From Nitrospirae bacterium YQR-1 (GTDB lineage Bacteria; Nitrospirota; Thermodesulfovibrionia; Thermodesulfovibrionales; Magnetobacteriaceae), in the NCBI GenBank assembly GCA_039908095.1, contig JAMOBJ010000023.1, forward strand, positions 1-54,707: a stretch of 54,707 bases of DNA, in the 5' to 3' direction. Positions 17,583-26,559 of this stretch are shown piece by piece. Positions within the stretch are counted from its first letter, which is position 1, and the number at the start of each line of letters is the position of its first letter. The position numbers and the translations under genes were made by a program. The notes below the pieces were generated by a model. It saw nothing but the letters and a program-made list of their open reading frames with translations, was not told where the DNA came from and did no database searches.

Positions 17583-17950
17583 TGACAAATCCTTCACCTA
17601 TACCACGTCTTACAGACATTGTTGAGGCTGTCGAGCTAATTAACAGCGAGATGGCAGGCGTAACACTCCCGGCTTTTAAATCTGACAGACGCAAGCAATG
17701 GCTTGTCGAACGAGGTATCGAAATTATTTCAGAGGCGAGCCGCCATCTGCCATATGAATTGAAAGACCGGCACCCTGAGATTCCCTGGCCTAAGGTGGCG
17801 GGCATCGGCAACGTATTACGCCATGACTACGAGAACGTTGCACACGATGTGCTGTGGCATGTGGTGAGGGACGATCTGCCGGCCCTGGAAAAAGTCTGTC
17901 GCCTTGAGCTCACGGCGGAAATAGCACGGGAACAAGACCACAAAATCTGA
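17582..17950 (+). CDS. hepT: HepT-like HEPN toxin (DUF86)
   Basis: 122 residues of the DUF86/HepT ribonuclease toxin family: SDRRKQWLVERGIEIISEAS, then the active region IGNVLRHDYENV. The usual RNxxxHxY motif reads GNVLRHDY here, so the first Arg is Gly, while Asn, His and Tyr remain. It ends EIAREQDHKI. Translation is coupled to the antitoxin upstream. Whether the variant motif keeps RNase activity is unknown; it may mark a natural subfamily. Confidence 0.85.
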   Translation: MTNPSPIPRLTDIVEAVELINSEMAGVTLPAFKSDRRKQWLVERGIEIISEASRHLPYELKDRHPEIPWPKVAGIGNVLRHDYENVAHDVLWHVVRDDLPALEKVCRLELTAEIAREQDHKI

Positions 17951-18110
17951 TTTTTCAATCACTACAAATATGCAACTTTTCCGAATTTTTTGCAATTTAA
18001 GCGCTAAAAAAGTTATTTTTTTAATTTCTATGTAAAAAATCATTGAATTTTCCTGCTGAAAAATGTTTTTATCTTTAGTAAATCTGAATAATACGGAGGT
18101 TTGAGTAATA

Positions 18111-18617
18111 GTGCCTGAAAAACCGCTTGTCGGCATTGTGATGGGAAGCGACAGTGACGTGCCCGTAGTGGAGAAGGCTGCAGCGGCGCTTACCGCCCTC
18201 GGTGTGCCCTTTGAGGTAAAATTATCGTCGGCCCACAGGATGCCGGATGAAACAGCCCTTTATGCACAAAGCGCCCGTCAAAGAGGCATAGAGGTAATCA
18301 TTGCAGCCGCCGGCATGGCAGCCCACCTTGCAGGGGCAATTGCGGCAAACACCACACTTCCGGTCATAGGGATTCCAGTTAAATCGGGAGAGCTTAACGG
18401 TCTTGACGCCCTGTATTCAACGGTGCAGATGCCCACAGGAATTCCGGTTGCCACGGTAGCCATAAACGGAGCCGCCAACGCCGCTTATCTTGCCGCCTCT
18501 ATTTTATCCATCAAATACCCCGACATTGTGGATAAGCTTCAGAACTACAGGGAAAGCAACAGGAAGATACTTCTTGAAAAATCAAAAAACTTAAGTGAGA
18601 AATTTGCAGGTAATTGA
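18111..18617 (+). CDS. purE: 5-(carboxyamino)imidazole ribonucleotide mutase
   Basis: 168 residues, class I PurE, which moves the carboxyl group of N5-CAIR to carbon 4 in purine synthesis. Landmarks: [41 protein letters not shown], and [18 protein letters not shown]. The start codon is GTG with GGAGG upstream at about 18095. No purK is nearby. The stretch from 17951 to 18110 before it is very AT-rich. Confidence 0.95.
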   Translation: MPEKPLVGIVMGSDSDVPVVEKAAAALTALGVPFEVKLSSAHRMPDETALYAQSARQRGIEVIIAAAGMAAHLAGAIAANTTLPVIGIPVKSGELNGLDALYSTVQMPTGIPVATVAINGAANAAYLAASILSIKYPDIVDKLQNYRESNRKILLEKSKNLSEKFAGN

Positions 18618-18727
18618 AACTTATGTCAATTATATGGTACAAATCTAAAGACCATAAACGGCTGGGGCGGCAGGCCCCTGATTGAAATTTATGTTTGTTG
18701 TATGGTATAAACAAAGGCCGATAGTTT
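18613..18727 (+). repeat. Imperfect direct repeat with internal hairpin between purE and the formate dehydrogenase operon
   Basis: Two related units of about 47 bases, from 18613 (ATTGAAACTTATGTCAATTA) and 18681 (ATTGAAATTTATGTTTGTTG), each continuing with TATGGTA and a purine-rich end. Between them is a perfect hairpin GGGGC GGCAG GCCCC at 18664-18678. It lies directly upstream of nuoE, so a regulatory role is possible. Confidence 0.5.
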
Positions 18728-18753
18728 AAAAAAATTTTAGATATGGAGTAGTT

Positions 18754-19209
18754 ATGGAAGAAGTGCTTGACAGGATAGTTGATGATTTTTTAAAAAACGA
18801 GGGCAATCTGGTTTCCGTATTGCAAAACATTCAGGATGAGCTTAACTACATCCCTGAGGAAGCTGTAAATTACGTGTCGGAGAGACTCAACATTCCGGCG
18901 GGTAAATTCTTTGGAGTAGCCACTTTTTACTCCCAGTTTTATTTAAAACCGCGCGGCAAAAACATTATGACTCTCTGCAGCGGCACAGCCTGCCATGTCA
19001 AAGGCTCCGAGAAGCTCATTGACAGAACACGGCAGGAGCTTCACCTTGCCGGGGAAGAGGAAACCACAAAGGATGGTAATTTTACAGTCGAAAAGGTAGC
19101 CTGTGTTGGCGCCTGCAGCATTGCCCCAGTGGCAATCATCAATAAAAAGGTGCACGGTAAGGTCAACATTAACCAGCTTCTTAAGAAAATTAAAGAGCTA
19201 AGTTCTTAG
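18754..19209 (+). CDS. NuoE-like [2Fe-2S] subunit of the formate dehydrogenase complex
   Basis: 151 residues, NuoE/HydC/HndA family. A helical N-terminal domain (NIQDELNYIPEEAVNYVSERL, here shortened to its core, then FFGVATFYSQF) precedes the thioredoxin-like [2Fe-2S] domain with CSGTAC and CVGACSIAP, which supply the four Cys ligands. In soluble NAD-linked formate dehydrogenases and hydrogenases this subunit works with the NuoF-like flavoprotein. It opens the nuoE-nuoF-fdhA-fhs operon; GGAG lies just before the ATG. Confidence 0.9.
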   Translation: MEEVLDRIVDDFLKNEGNLVSVLQNIQDELNYIPEEAVNYVSERLNIPAGKFFGVATFYSQFYLKPRGKNIMTLCSGTACHVKGSEKLIDRTRQELHLAGEEETTKDGNFTVEKVACVGACSIAPVAIINKKVHGKVNINQLLKKIKELSS

Positions 19210-19237
19210 GAAAACTAAAAAGTTTAAGGTACGGATA

Positions 19238-21016
19238 ATGAAAAAGCGAATCAGCATTAACGTTTGCATGGGCACAGGTGGAATAGCCGCCGGAGGCAAG
19301 GAGGTGCTGGAGCGGTTTGTCGATGAATTTAAAAAAGAGGATATAGCCGCTCAGTTTCACGACGTCGTCTATACGCATAAAGTGGGCTGTAGAGGGTTTT
19401 GCGCAAGAGATGTTCTTGTTGATGTGGTTATTGACGGCAATGCGACAACCTATGAGCATGTAACACCTGACCATGTCCCACAAATTGTCTCTGAGCACAT
19501 AGCCGGTGGAGTTGTAGTTGCAGCTCTGGCGGTTAAGGAAGACTACCATGCCTTTAAGGATAAACAAGTCAAGGTGGTGCTTTCCGATTGCGGCGAGTTA
19601 GACCCTGAGGACATAGAAGCATACATAAAGAGCGCCGGGTATCAGTCAATCAAAAGAGTGCTTGGCGGAATGTCCCCGGAGGAGGTCATAGGGATTATTA
19701 AGGAATCCGGTTTAAGGGGCCGCGGAGGGGCGGGGTTTCCAACCGGCCTGAAGTGGGAATTTGGGCGGCGTGAAAAGTCAGACGTTAAGTATCTGATTTG
19801 TAATGCCGACGAGGGCGACCCAGGGGCATTTATGGACAGATCGGTGGTTGAGGGTAATCCGCATCTGCTCATCGAGGGTATGGCCATAGGGGCGTATGCA
19901 ATAGGCGCTGAAAAAGGCTATGTCTATATCAGGGCCGAGTATCCCCTTGCGGTGGACAGACTGAAACTTGCCCTTGATCAGTCAAGGCAGCGAGGGTTTT
20001 TAGGTAAAAACATTCTTGGCAGCACTTTTAATTTTGACATAAAGATAAAACTTGGCGCCGGGGCTTTTGTCTGCGGCGAGGAGACGGCTCTTATTGCCTC
20101 CATTGAGGGCAAGCGCGGAATGCCGAAAGCAAAACCTCCGTTTCCGGCTCAAAAGGGGCTATTTGGAAAACCCACAATTATCAATAACGTGGAAACTCTT
20201 GCCAACGTCCCGTATATAATCAGAAACGGCGCCGAGTGGTTTGCCTCGATGGGAACGGAAAAAAGCAAAGGTACAAAAGTGTTTGCGCTGACAGGTAAGG
20301 TTAAAAACACCGGCCTTATTGAGGTTCCGATGGGTATAACCCTGCGGGAAATAATTTATGATATAGGCGGTGGAATTGAAAAGGATAAGAAGTTCAAAGC
20401 GGTTCAGACCGGAGGCCCCTCGGGTGGATGTCTTACCGAGGACCTTCTTGATATAAGCGTGGATTATGAATCGTTGGGGGCGGCAGGCTCCATAATGGGC
20501 TCAGGCGGTATGGTTGTTCTCGATGAGGACAACTGTATGGTCAACATTGCGAAGTACTTTTTAGAGTTCACCCAGAATGAGTCCTGTGGAAAGTGTACAC
20601 CTTGCAGGGTAGGCACAAAGAGGCTTCTTGAGATACTTGATCGTATAACCGAGGGCAGGGGTAGGGCAGGCGATATGGAGTTGCTGGAGGACCTCTCGCG
20701 GGATGTCATAGCAGCCAGTTTGTGCGGACTTGGACAGACCGCTCCTAATCCAATTCTGAGCACTCTGAAGCGCTTCAGGCTGGAGTATGAGGCACATATA
20801 CTTGAAAAACGTTGTCCGGCAGGTGTTTGTAAAGCCCTGCTCACTTATACCATAGATGAGGGAAAATGCACCGGCTGCACGGCTTGTGCAAGGGTTTGTC
20901 CTGTTGCCGCCATAACAGGGGAGAAAAAGAAACCACACATAATTGACCAGGCCCTGTGCGTTAAGTGTAACTCATGCTTTGAGGCTTGTAAGTTCAAGTC
21001 AATAAAAAAGATTTAA
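19238..21016 (+). CDS. NuoF-like NAD(H)- and FMN-binding subunit with ferredoxin tail
   Basis: 592 residues, HydB/HndC-type. Domains in order: thioredoxin-like N terminus (1-110), NADH/FMN domain with RGRGGAGFPTGLKWEF, CNADEGDPGAFMDR and GEETALIASIEGKRGMP, the [4Fe-4S] site ESCGKCTPCRVGTKRL, and a C-terminal two-cluster ferredoxin (CTGCTACARVCPVAAI, CVKCNSCFEACKF). It should exchange electrons between NAD and the formate dehydrogenase. The N-terminal cluster site reads CMGTGG, then GCRGFC; the second Cys of the usual CxxxxC is Gly, so this [2Fe-2S] centre may be lost or altered. Confidence 0.92.
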   Translation: MKKRISINVCMGTGGIAAGGKEVLERFVDEFKKEDIAAQFHDVVYTHKVGCRGFCARDVLVDVVIDGNATTYEHVTPDHVPQIVSEHIAGGVVVAALAVKEDYHAFKDKQVKVVLSDCGELDPEDIEAYIKSAGYQSIKRVLGGMSPEEVIGIIKESGLRGRGGAGFPTGLKWEFGRREKSDVKYLICNADEGDPGAFMDRSVVEGNPHLLIEGMAIGAYAIGAEKGYVYIRAEYPLAVDRLKLALDQSRQRGFLGKNILGSTFNFDIKIKLGAGAFVCGEETALIASIEGKRGMPKAKPPFPAQKGLFGKPTIINNVETLANVPYIIRNGAEWFASMGTEKSKGTKVFALTGKVKNTGLIEVPMGITLREIIYDIGGGIEKDKKFKAVQTGGPSGGCLTEDLLDISVDYESLGAAGSIMGSGGMVVLDEDNCMVNIAKYFLEFTQNESCGKCTPCRVGTKRLLEILDRITEGRGRAGDMELLEDLSRDVIAASLCGLGQTAPNPILSTLKRFRLEYEAHILEKRCPAGVCKALLTYTIDEGKCTGCTACARVCPVAAITGEKKKPHIIDQALCVKCNSCFEACKFKSIKKI

Positions 21017-21034
21017 ACTCAGAGGTAACCGGGA

Positions 21035-23701
21035 ATGGATATAAATATAACAATTAATGACAAGAAGTTAACAGCACAGGAGGGAAAAACAATTCTTCAG
21101 GTAGCCCGTGAAAACGGGATTTTTATTCCAACCCTGTGTGACAACCCACATCTGGAGCCATACGGAGGCTGCCGCCTCTGTCTTGTTGAGCTTGATGGTG
21201 TAAGAAGGCCTTTTTCCTCTTGTACAACGCCTGTTACTGAGGGAATGAAGGTAAGAACGGATACGCCTTATATTGAGAAGTTGAGAAAAACCGTGGTGGA
21301 GCTTCTTCTTTCAGACCATCCTAACGACTGCATGATTTGTGAACGTGCAGGGGATTGTACACTCCAGGAGCTTGCCTACTCCTATGGCTTGCGCACAAAC
21401 CGCTTTTATGGCCAAAGGCGGCAGTATCATGCCAAAGACGGCAATCCGTTTCTCGAAAGGGACATGGAAAAGTGCATCCTCTGCGGCTTGTGTGTGCGGG
21501 TGTGTGACGAGGTACAGGGAGTCGGTGCAATAGATATATCATACAGAGGGTTTAAGTCCAAAGTTTGTCCGCCGTTTGAGAAGGACCTGAATTGCGAATT
21601 CTGTGGGCAGTGCGTTTCACTGTGCCCCACAGGAGCATTAAGCGGCAAAATTTGGGCTAAAAAAGGACGCCGTAACCTCAAAGAGGTTGACACCACTTGT
21701 TCATACTGTGGCACGGGTTGTAACATCACCCTTGCAGTGAAAGATAATGAGGTGGCAAGGATCTACTCAAAACCGGATACCCATAATCAGGGATGGCTCT
21801 GTGTAAAGGGACGCTTTGGGTATGAGTTCATCAGCAGCAAAGACAGGCTGAAAACCCCTCTTGTTAAAAAAGACGGCAAATTACAGGAAGCCTCATGGGA
21901 GGAGGCACTAAGCCTCATAGCAGATAAATTTATAGAAATAAAGAAGCAACACGGGGCGGATGCTCTTGCAGGGTTGTCCTCGGCACGTTGTACAAACGAG
22001 GATAACTATATGTTCCAAAAATTCATGAGGGCGGCGGTTGGAACAAATAATGTTGACCACTGCGCCAGGTTTTGACACAGCCCTACTGTGGCCGGTCTGG
22101 CCACCGTGTTTGGCTCTGGTGCTATGTCTAATTCTGTTTGCGAGATAGAGGACAACGAGGTGATTTTCGTAATTGGCTCTAACACTAAGGAAAACCATCC
22201 TATCGTGGCCTTACGAATGATTAAGGCGGTTAAGAAGGGAGCAAAGCTCATTGTAGCCGACCCACGTAAGGTGCCGCTTGTTAAAAAATCGCATCTGTGG
22301 CTTCAGCAACTTCCGGGCACTGACGTTGCCCTGATTAACGCCATGATGCACGTAATATATAAAGAGGGGCTTATCGCTCAGACCTTTATTAATGAGCGCA
22401 CTGAGGACTTTGAAAAAATAATTTCAATAATTGAAAAATATACGCCGGAGGTTGCTGAAAAAATCACCCGTGTGCCTAAAGAGAAAATCATCGAAGCTGC
22501 CAGAATCTATGGCAGCGCTAAAAATGCCGGTATCTACTACACTATGGGAATTACCCAGCATTCACACGGCACAGACAACGTCTTTTCTCTTGCAAACCTT
22601 GTTCTTATGACAGGCAACATCGGCAAACCTAATGCAGGGCTAAACCCACTGAGAGGACAAAACAATGTTCAGGGCGCATCCGATATGGCCTGTGCCCCAA
22701 ATGTCTATCCAGGCTACCAGAAAGTGGATGATGAGGCCGTACAGAGGAAATTTGAGGCTGCGTGGAAGGTGCCCCTTTCAAACAAAGTCGGCCTTACCGC
22801 AGTGGATATGATGTATGCAGCAGAGGCTGGAAAGATTAAAGGCATGTACATCATGGGAGAAAACCCGGTAATGAGTGACCCTGACAAGGAGCATACGGAA
22901 AAGACTCTGAAAGAGATGGATTTCCTTGTTGTTCAGGACATTTTTATGAATGAAACAGCACGTCTTGCCGATGTGGTTTTACCTGCAACGTGTTTTGCTG
23001 AAAAAGACGGGACATTTACAAACACGGACCGTACAGTGCAGAGAGTGAGAAAGGCCCTTGAGCCCCCGGGTGATGCCAAAGACGACATGTGGATAATTGT
23101 TGAGCTGGCAAGGCGACTTGGCTACAACATGGCCAACACTACGGCTGAAACTGTTTTTGATGAGATAGGCAGCCTGTGGGTCAACATGAAAGGAATGAAC
23201 TATCGCCGGCTTGAGAACAAAGGGCTTCAGTGGCCGTGCCCTGATGAATCTCATCCCGGAACACCGTATCTGTTTAAAGACGGTTTCCCACGCGGCAAGG
23301 GCAGGTTTACTCCTGTTGAGTTTCGCCCATCGGAGGAGCTGCCCGATGAGCTGTATCCATTTATACTAACCACGGGAAGGCAGCTTTTCCAGTACCACAG
23401 TGGTACAATGACCAGACGTGTGCGTGCTATTTCAACGGTGTCGCCTAAGGCTTATGTAGAAATACATCCGGCGGATGCAGAGAGTTTAGGTGTTACTGAA
23501 GGAGAGATGTTAAAAGTGTCCTCACGCCGCGGCTCTATTGTGCTTAAGGCTAAGGTAATTAAAAGCCCTGATGTGGGAGTGGTATTTATCCCGTTTCACT
23601 TTAAAGAGGCGGCGGCAAATGTGCTGACCAATCCGGTCTATGATCCGATATGCAAAGTACCGGAATTCAAGGTATGTGCAGTTAAAATAGAAAAACTGTA
23701 A
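21035..23701 (+). CDS. fdhA: Selenocysteine formate dehydrogenase catalytic subunit
   Basis: One 888-residue protein read through an in-frame TGA at 22073-22075 as selenocysteine, residue 347, in DHCARF-U-HSPTVAGLA. That is the conserved active-site position of formate dehydrogenases. The codons after it continue the molybdopterin domain without a break to VKIEKL. N-terminal NuoG-like part: [2Fe-2S] (CDNPHLEPYGGCRLCLVE), His-Cys cluster (HPNDCMICERAGDC), two [4Fe-4S] clusters (CILCGLCVRVC, CEFCGQCVSLCP), then the molybdopterin-cluster motif CSYCGTGCNITL. It interconverts formate and CO2 in the cytoplasm. A perfect SECIS-like hairpin follows the TGA. Automatic callers would split it in two. 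Confidence 0.95.
22073..22110 (+). promoter_or_regulatory. Bacterial SECIS element
   Basis: Directly after the UGA: an outer pairing ACAC (22075-22078) with GTGT (22106-22109), and an apical stem GTGGCC (22088-22093) and GGCCAC (22099-22104) around the loop GGTCT. The GGUCU loop is the same as in the well known Escherichia coli fdhF SECIS recognised by SelB. Confidence 0.9.
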
Positions 23702-23720
23702 CTAAAGGAGGACTATCACA

Positions 23721-25484
23721 GTGCCACTTGATCCAACAAAACACGCTGACTGGGAAATAGCCGAGGCAGCGGAAAAGAACATGAAAACCGTGTATCAGTT
23801 AGCCGATGAGCTGGGCCTTGAAAAAGCTGAGCTTTTGCCCCACGGCCACTATGTAGCGAAATTAGACTTTAAGAGCATCCTTAAGAGGCTCTCCGGTAAG
23901 CCCGACGGTAAGTACGTTGATGTAACGGCTATAACCCCCACACCCCTAGGCGAGGGTAAATCCACAACCACTATGGGGCTGACTCAAGGACTTGGTAAGC
24001 GTAAGAAAAACGTAATAGCCGCAATCAGACAGCCCTCCGGCGGCCCTACAATGAACATTAAGGGCTCGGCGGCAGGCGGCGGACTCTCTCAGTGTGTACC
24101 GCTTACTCCGTTTTCGCTGGGCCTGACCGGTGACATTAACGCCATTGTAAATGCCCACAATCTCTCAATGGTTGCCCTTACCTCCAGAATGCAGCACGAG
24201 CTTAACTACACGGACGAACAGCTCTCTAAGAGAAACCTCAAACGTCTGGGAGTTGACCCAAATAATGTGCAGCAGGGCTGGATAATAGACTTCTGTGCCC
24301 AGTCTCTCCGGAAAATGATAATCGGTATGGGCGGGAAAATGAACGGCTACATGATGGAAAGCCGCTTTGACATAGCAGTGTCCTCGGAGATTATGGCTAT
24401 CCTTGCTGTTGCCAATGATCTTAAGGACTTCAGGGAGAGAATGGGTAAAATCGTAGTTGCCTATGACAAGCAGGGCAGACCGATTTCAACCGCCGACCTG
24501 GAAGTTGACGGTGCAATGACTGCATGGATGGTGCAGGCGCTTAACCCTAACCTCATGCAGACCATAGAGGGGCAGCCGGTGCTGGTTCATGCCGGGCCGT
24601 TTGCAAATATTGCCATAGGGCAGTCTTCAATTATTGCAGACAGAGTGGGATTAAAACTTGCCGACTACAACGTTACGGAATCGGGCTTTGGAGCTGACAT
24701 CGGTTTTGAAAAGTTCTGGAATCTTAAGTGCCGCTACTCCGGCCTGAAGCCTCACGCCGCTGTTATTGTTGCTACAATCAGGGCGCTTAAGTGCCACGGT
24801 GGAGCGCCGATTCCGGTTCCCGGCAAGCCGATTCCGGATGAGTATAAGGGAGAGAACGTTGAGTGGGTTGATAAGGGTTGCATAAACCTGATTCATCACA
24901 TAAAGACGGTAAAAGCAGCAGGAATTAATCCTGTGGTGTGCATCAATGCGTTTTTTACAGACACTGATGCGGAAATCGCAATGGTAAGAAGAAACGCAGA
25001 GGCGGCGGGTGCTCGTGTGGCTCTGTCCAGACACTGGGAAAAGGGCGGTGAGGGAGCACTTGAGCTTGCTGACGCCGTGGTGGACGCCTGTAACGAGGAA
25101 AACCAGTTTAAATTCCTCTATCCGATAGAAATGCCGCTTACCCAAAGAATTGAAAAAATTGCTAAGGAAATATATAATGCTGACGGGGCAGACTTCTCAC
25201 CCGAGGCCCTTAAAAAGGCTAAGGCTATCGAGGCTGACCCTGAATTAAGCAAGCTCGGCACATGTATGGTGAAGACCCACCTGAGTGTATCCGACAATCC
25301 CAATAAAAAGGGACTCCCTAAAGACTGGAGACTCTTTGTCCGGGACATTCTGACTTTCAAAGGCGCAGGGTTTGTAGTGCCGGTGGCAGGTGATATAAAG
25401 CTCATGCCCGGAACCTCTTCAGACCCAGCATACAGACGCGTTGACGTTGATGTAGAAACCGGCAGAGTTAAGGGATTATTCTAA
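23721..25484 (+). CDS. fhs: Formate-tetrahydrofolate ligase
   Basis: 587 residues, slightly longer than the usual 555 or so. It makes 10-formyltetrahydrofolate from formate and ATP. Landmarks: [20 protein letters not shown] (P loop), [32 protein letters not shown], and [14 protein letters not shown] near the C terminus. Start codon GTG, with AAAGGAGG ten bases before it. It lies 19 bases after fdhA, so formate made from CO2 by the dehydrogenase passes straight into the methyl branch of the Wood-Ljungdahl pathway (or back for formate oxidation). Tandem hairpins end the operon. Confidence 0.96.
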   Translation: MPLDPTKHADWEIAEAAEKNMKTVYQLADELGLEKAELLPHGHYVAKLDFKSILKRLSGKPDGKYVDVTAITPTPLGEGKSTTTMGLTQGLGKRKKNVIAAIRQPSGGPTMNIKGSAAGGGLSQCVPLTPFSLGLTGDINAIVNAHNLSMVALTSRMQHELNYTDEQLSKRNLKRLGVDPNNVQQGWIIDFCAQSLRKMIIGMGGKMNGYMMESRFDIAVSSEIMAILAVANDLKDFRERMGKIVVAYDKQGRPISTADLEVDGAMTAWMVQALNPNLMQTIEGQPVLVHAGPFANIAIGQSSIIADRVGLKLADYNVTESGFGADIGFEKFWNLKCRYSGLKPHAAVIVATIRALKCHGGAPIPVPGKPIPDEYKGENVEWVDKGCINLIHHIKTVKAAGINPVVCINAFFTDTDAEIAMVRRNAEAAGARVALSRHWEKGGEGALELADAVVDACNEENQFKFLYPIEMPLTQRIEKIAKEIYNADGADFSPEALKKAKAIEADPELSKLGTCMVKTHLSVSDNPNKKGLPKDWRLFVRDILTFKGAGFVVPVAGDIKLMPGTSSDPAYRRVDVDVETGRVKGLF

Positions 25485-25498
25485 AAAAAGAAAAAAAT

Positions 25499-25548
25499 AA
25501 GGGGAAGGACTCTGTCCTTCCCCTTAAACCCCTTTCTGCAAGGGGTTT
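25499..25548 (+). terminator. Tandem perfect hairpins at the end of the fdh-fhs operon
   Basis: Stem 1: AAGGGGAAGGAC (25499-25510) and GTCCTTCCCCTT (25514-25525), 12 base pairs with a TCT loop. Stem 2: AAACCCCTT (25526-25534) and AAGGGGTTT (25540-25548). There is no long T run after either, so termination is likely but not of textbook form; stem 1 is symmetric and could also serve the convergent gene. Confidence 0.65.
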
Positions 25549-25566
25549 AGAACCCCTTGACCCCTT

Positions 25567-25669
25567 TATCCCAAGGTACATTCTAATTCTCTAACTTTGT
25601 TGGTATCGTCACAAGCTACTAAAGGTAAGAAAAAGTACACCTGCGTTTATTCATGACTGCAACTTGGTA
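25567..25669 (+). repeat. MITE-like dispersed repeat, copy 2
   Basis: About 103 bases, left end diverged (TATCCCAAGGTACATTCTAA), then CTAACTTTGTTGGTATCGTC, right end TGACTGCAACTTGGTA. Its last base at 25669 abuts the stop codon (25670-25672, minus strand) of the response regulator gene; read from the gene, TAA is followed at once by TACCAAGTTGCAG. Confidence 0.8.
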
Positions 25670-26545
25670 TTACTTTGAGTAACTCAGCACATTAGCAATG
25701 ATGTCAGCAAATGATATAAGTACCTCCTCATCGGCTGAATCTCTCTTATGTCCTTCACGTACATACGCACAGATTACCCCCAGGAGCTTATTAGCTGCAA
25801 GTATAGGGACACAATAGTGGCCATGAGGTAAGGCGTCCTGATTCAACTCATGCCGCTTATCAATTCTCTCTGCAAACACTATCTCTTTAGTGGCAGCGGC
25901 TACACCGCACAAACACTTACCGGCTGTAACACTTTCACAATCAGCTGTGCCCAAAGAGGCTTTCATCACAAGCACATTGGGGTCATCTTCCACCAAAAAG
26001 ATGGAACCTTTCGTCTGAAGGAAAAGCCTGGGGATTGACGTTATTAATCCTAGAGACTGCTCCAATTTTTCTTTCAAAGTTATCGGTTTCAAAAACACTT
26101 TCAATATTTGATTTATAACCTTATTTCTGGCCTCCATTCTGTGCTTATAAAGTGCCATGCTTATGGTCACCAGCAAGTCTCTGATTGCAAACGGTTTAAT
26201 TATATAACCGTATGGTTCCGTCACTCTTGCCCGGCTTAAAGTATCCAGATCGGTATGTGCCGTGAGGTAAACTATAGGAATGTTATAGAGCGCATCTATC
26301 TGCCCTGCCGCCTCAATACCGTCCATTTTACCCTCTAAGGTTATGTCCATGAGCATAAGGTCAGGCAATAAGTCACCGGCTTTTTGTATAGCCTCCTCTC
26401 CCGATGTGGCAATATCCAACACATTATAGCCAAGTTTCTTTAACTTCATTTCAATATCCCGTGCGACGATTATCTCGTCCTCCACCACAACCACCCGTAT
26501 GCCTGTTGAAATCTTGCCACCTGCTACATCTGTTCCCTGTTCCAT
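25670..26545 (-). CDS. Response regulator with GAF domain
   Basis: 291 residues. A CheY-like receiver at about 15-135 with acidic residues VVEDE, phosphorylation Asp in LMLMDITLEGKMDGIEAA, the conserved Thr in YLTAHTD and Lys in IIKPF. It is followed by a short helical linker and a GAF-like domain (about 160-290; FLVEDDPNVLVMKASLG, CLCGVAAATKEIVF, HGHYCVPI). This receiver-GAF order is common next to kinases of the HisKA_2 type. It lies 14 bases after the histidine kinase gene. No DNA-binding output domain is present; output could be through protein contact or small-molecule binding. Confidence 0.88.
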   Translation of the reverse strand: MEQGTDVAGGKISTGIRVVVVEDEIIVARDIEMKLKKLGYNVLDIATSGEEAIQKAGDLLPDLMLMDITLEGKMDGIEAAGQIDALYNIPIVYLTAHTDLDTLSRARVTEPYGYIIKPFAIRDLLVTISMALYKHRMEARNKVINQILKVFLKPITLKEKLEQSLGLITSIPRLFLQTKGSIFLVEDDPNVLVMKASLGTADCESVTAGKCLCGVAAATKEIVFAERIDKRHELNQDALPHGHYCVPILAANKLLGVICAYVREGHKRDSADEEVLISFADIIANVLSYSK

Positions 26546-26559
26546 TTCATCTCACCTCG

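Noticed and set aside
22088..23701. A separate second formate dehydrogenase gene starting at a GTG
   Set aside because: The GTG lies in the SECIS stem and the protein continues the family without a break through the UGA; it is the second part of one selenoprotein.
24651..25145. A 164-codon open frame antisense to fhs
   Set aside because: Shadow of a strongly conserved gene; no ribosome binding site or recognisable protein.
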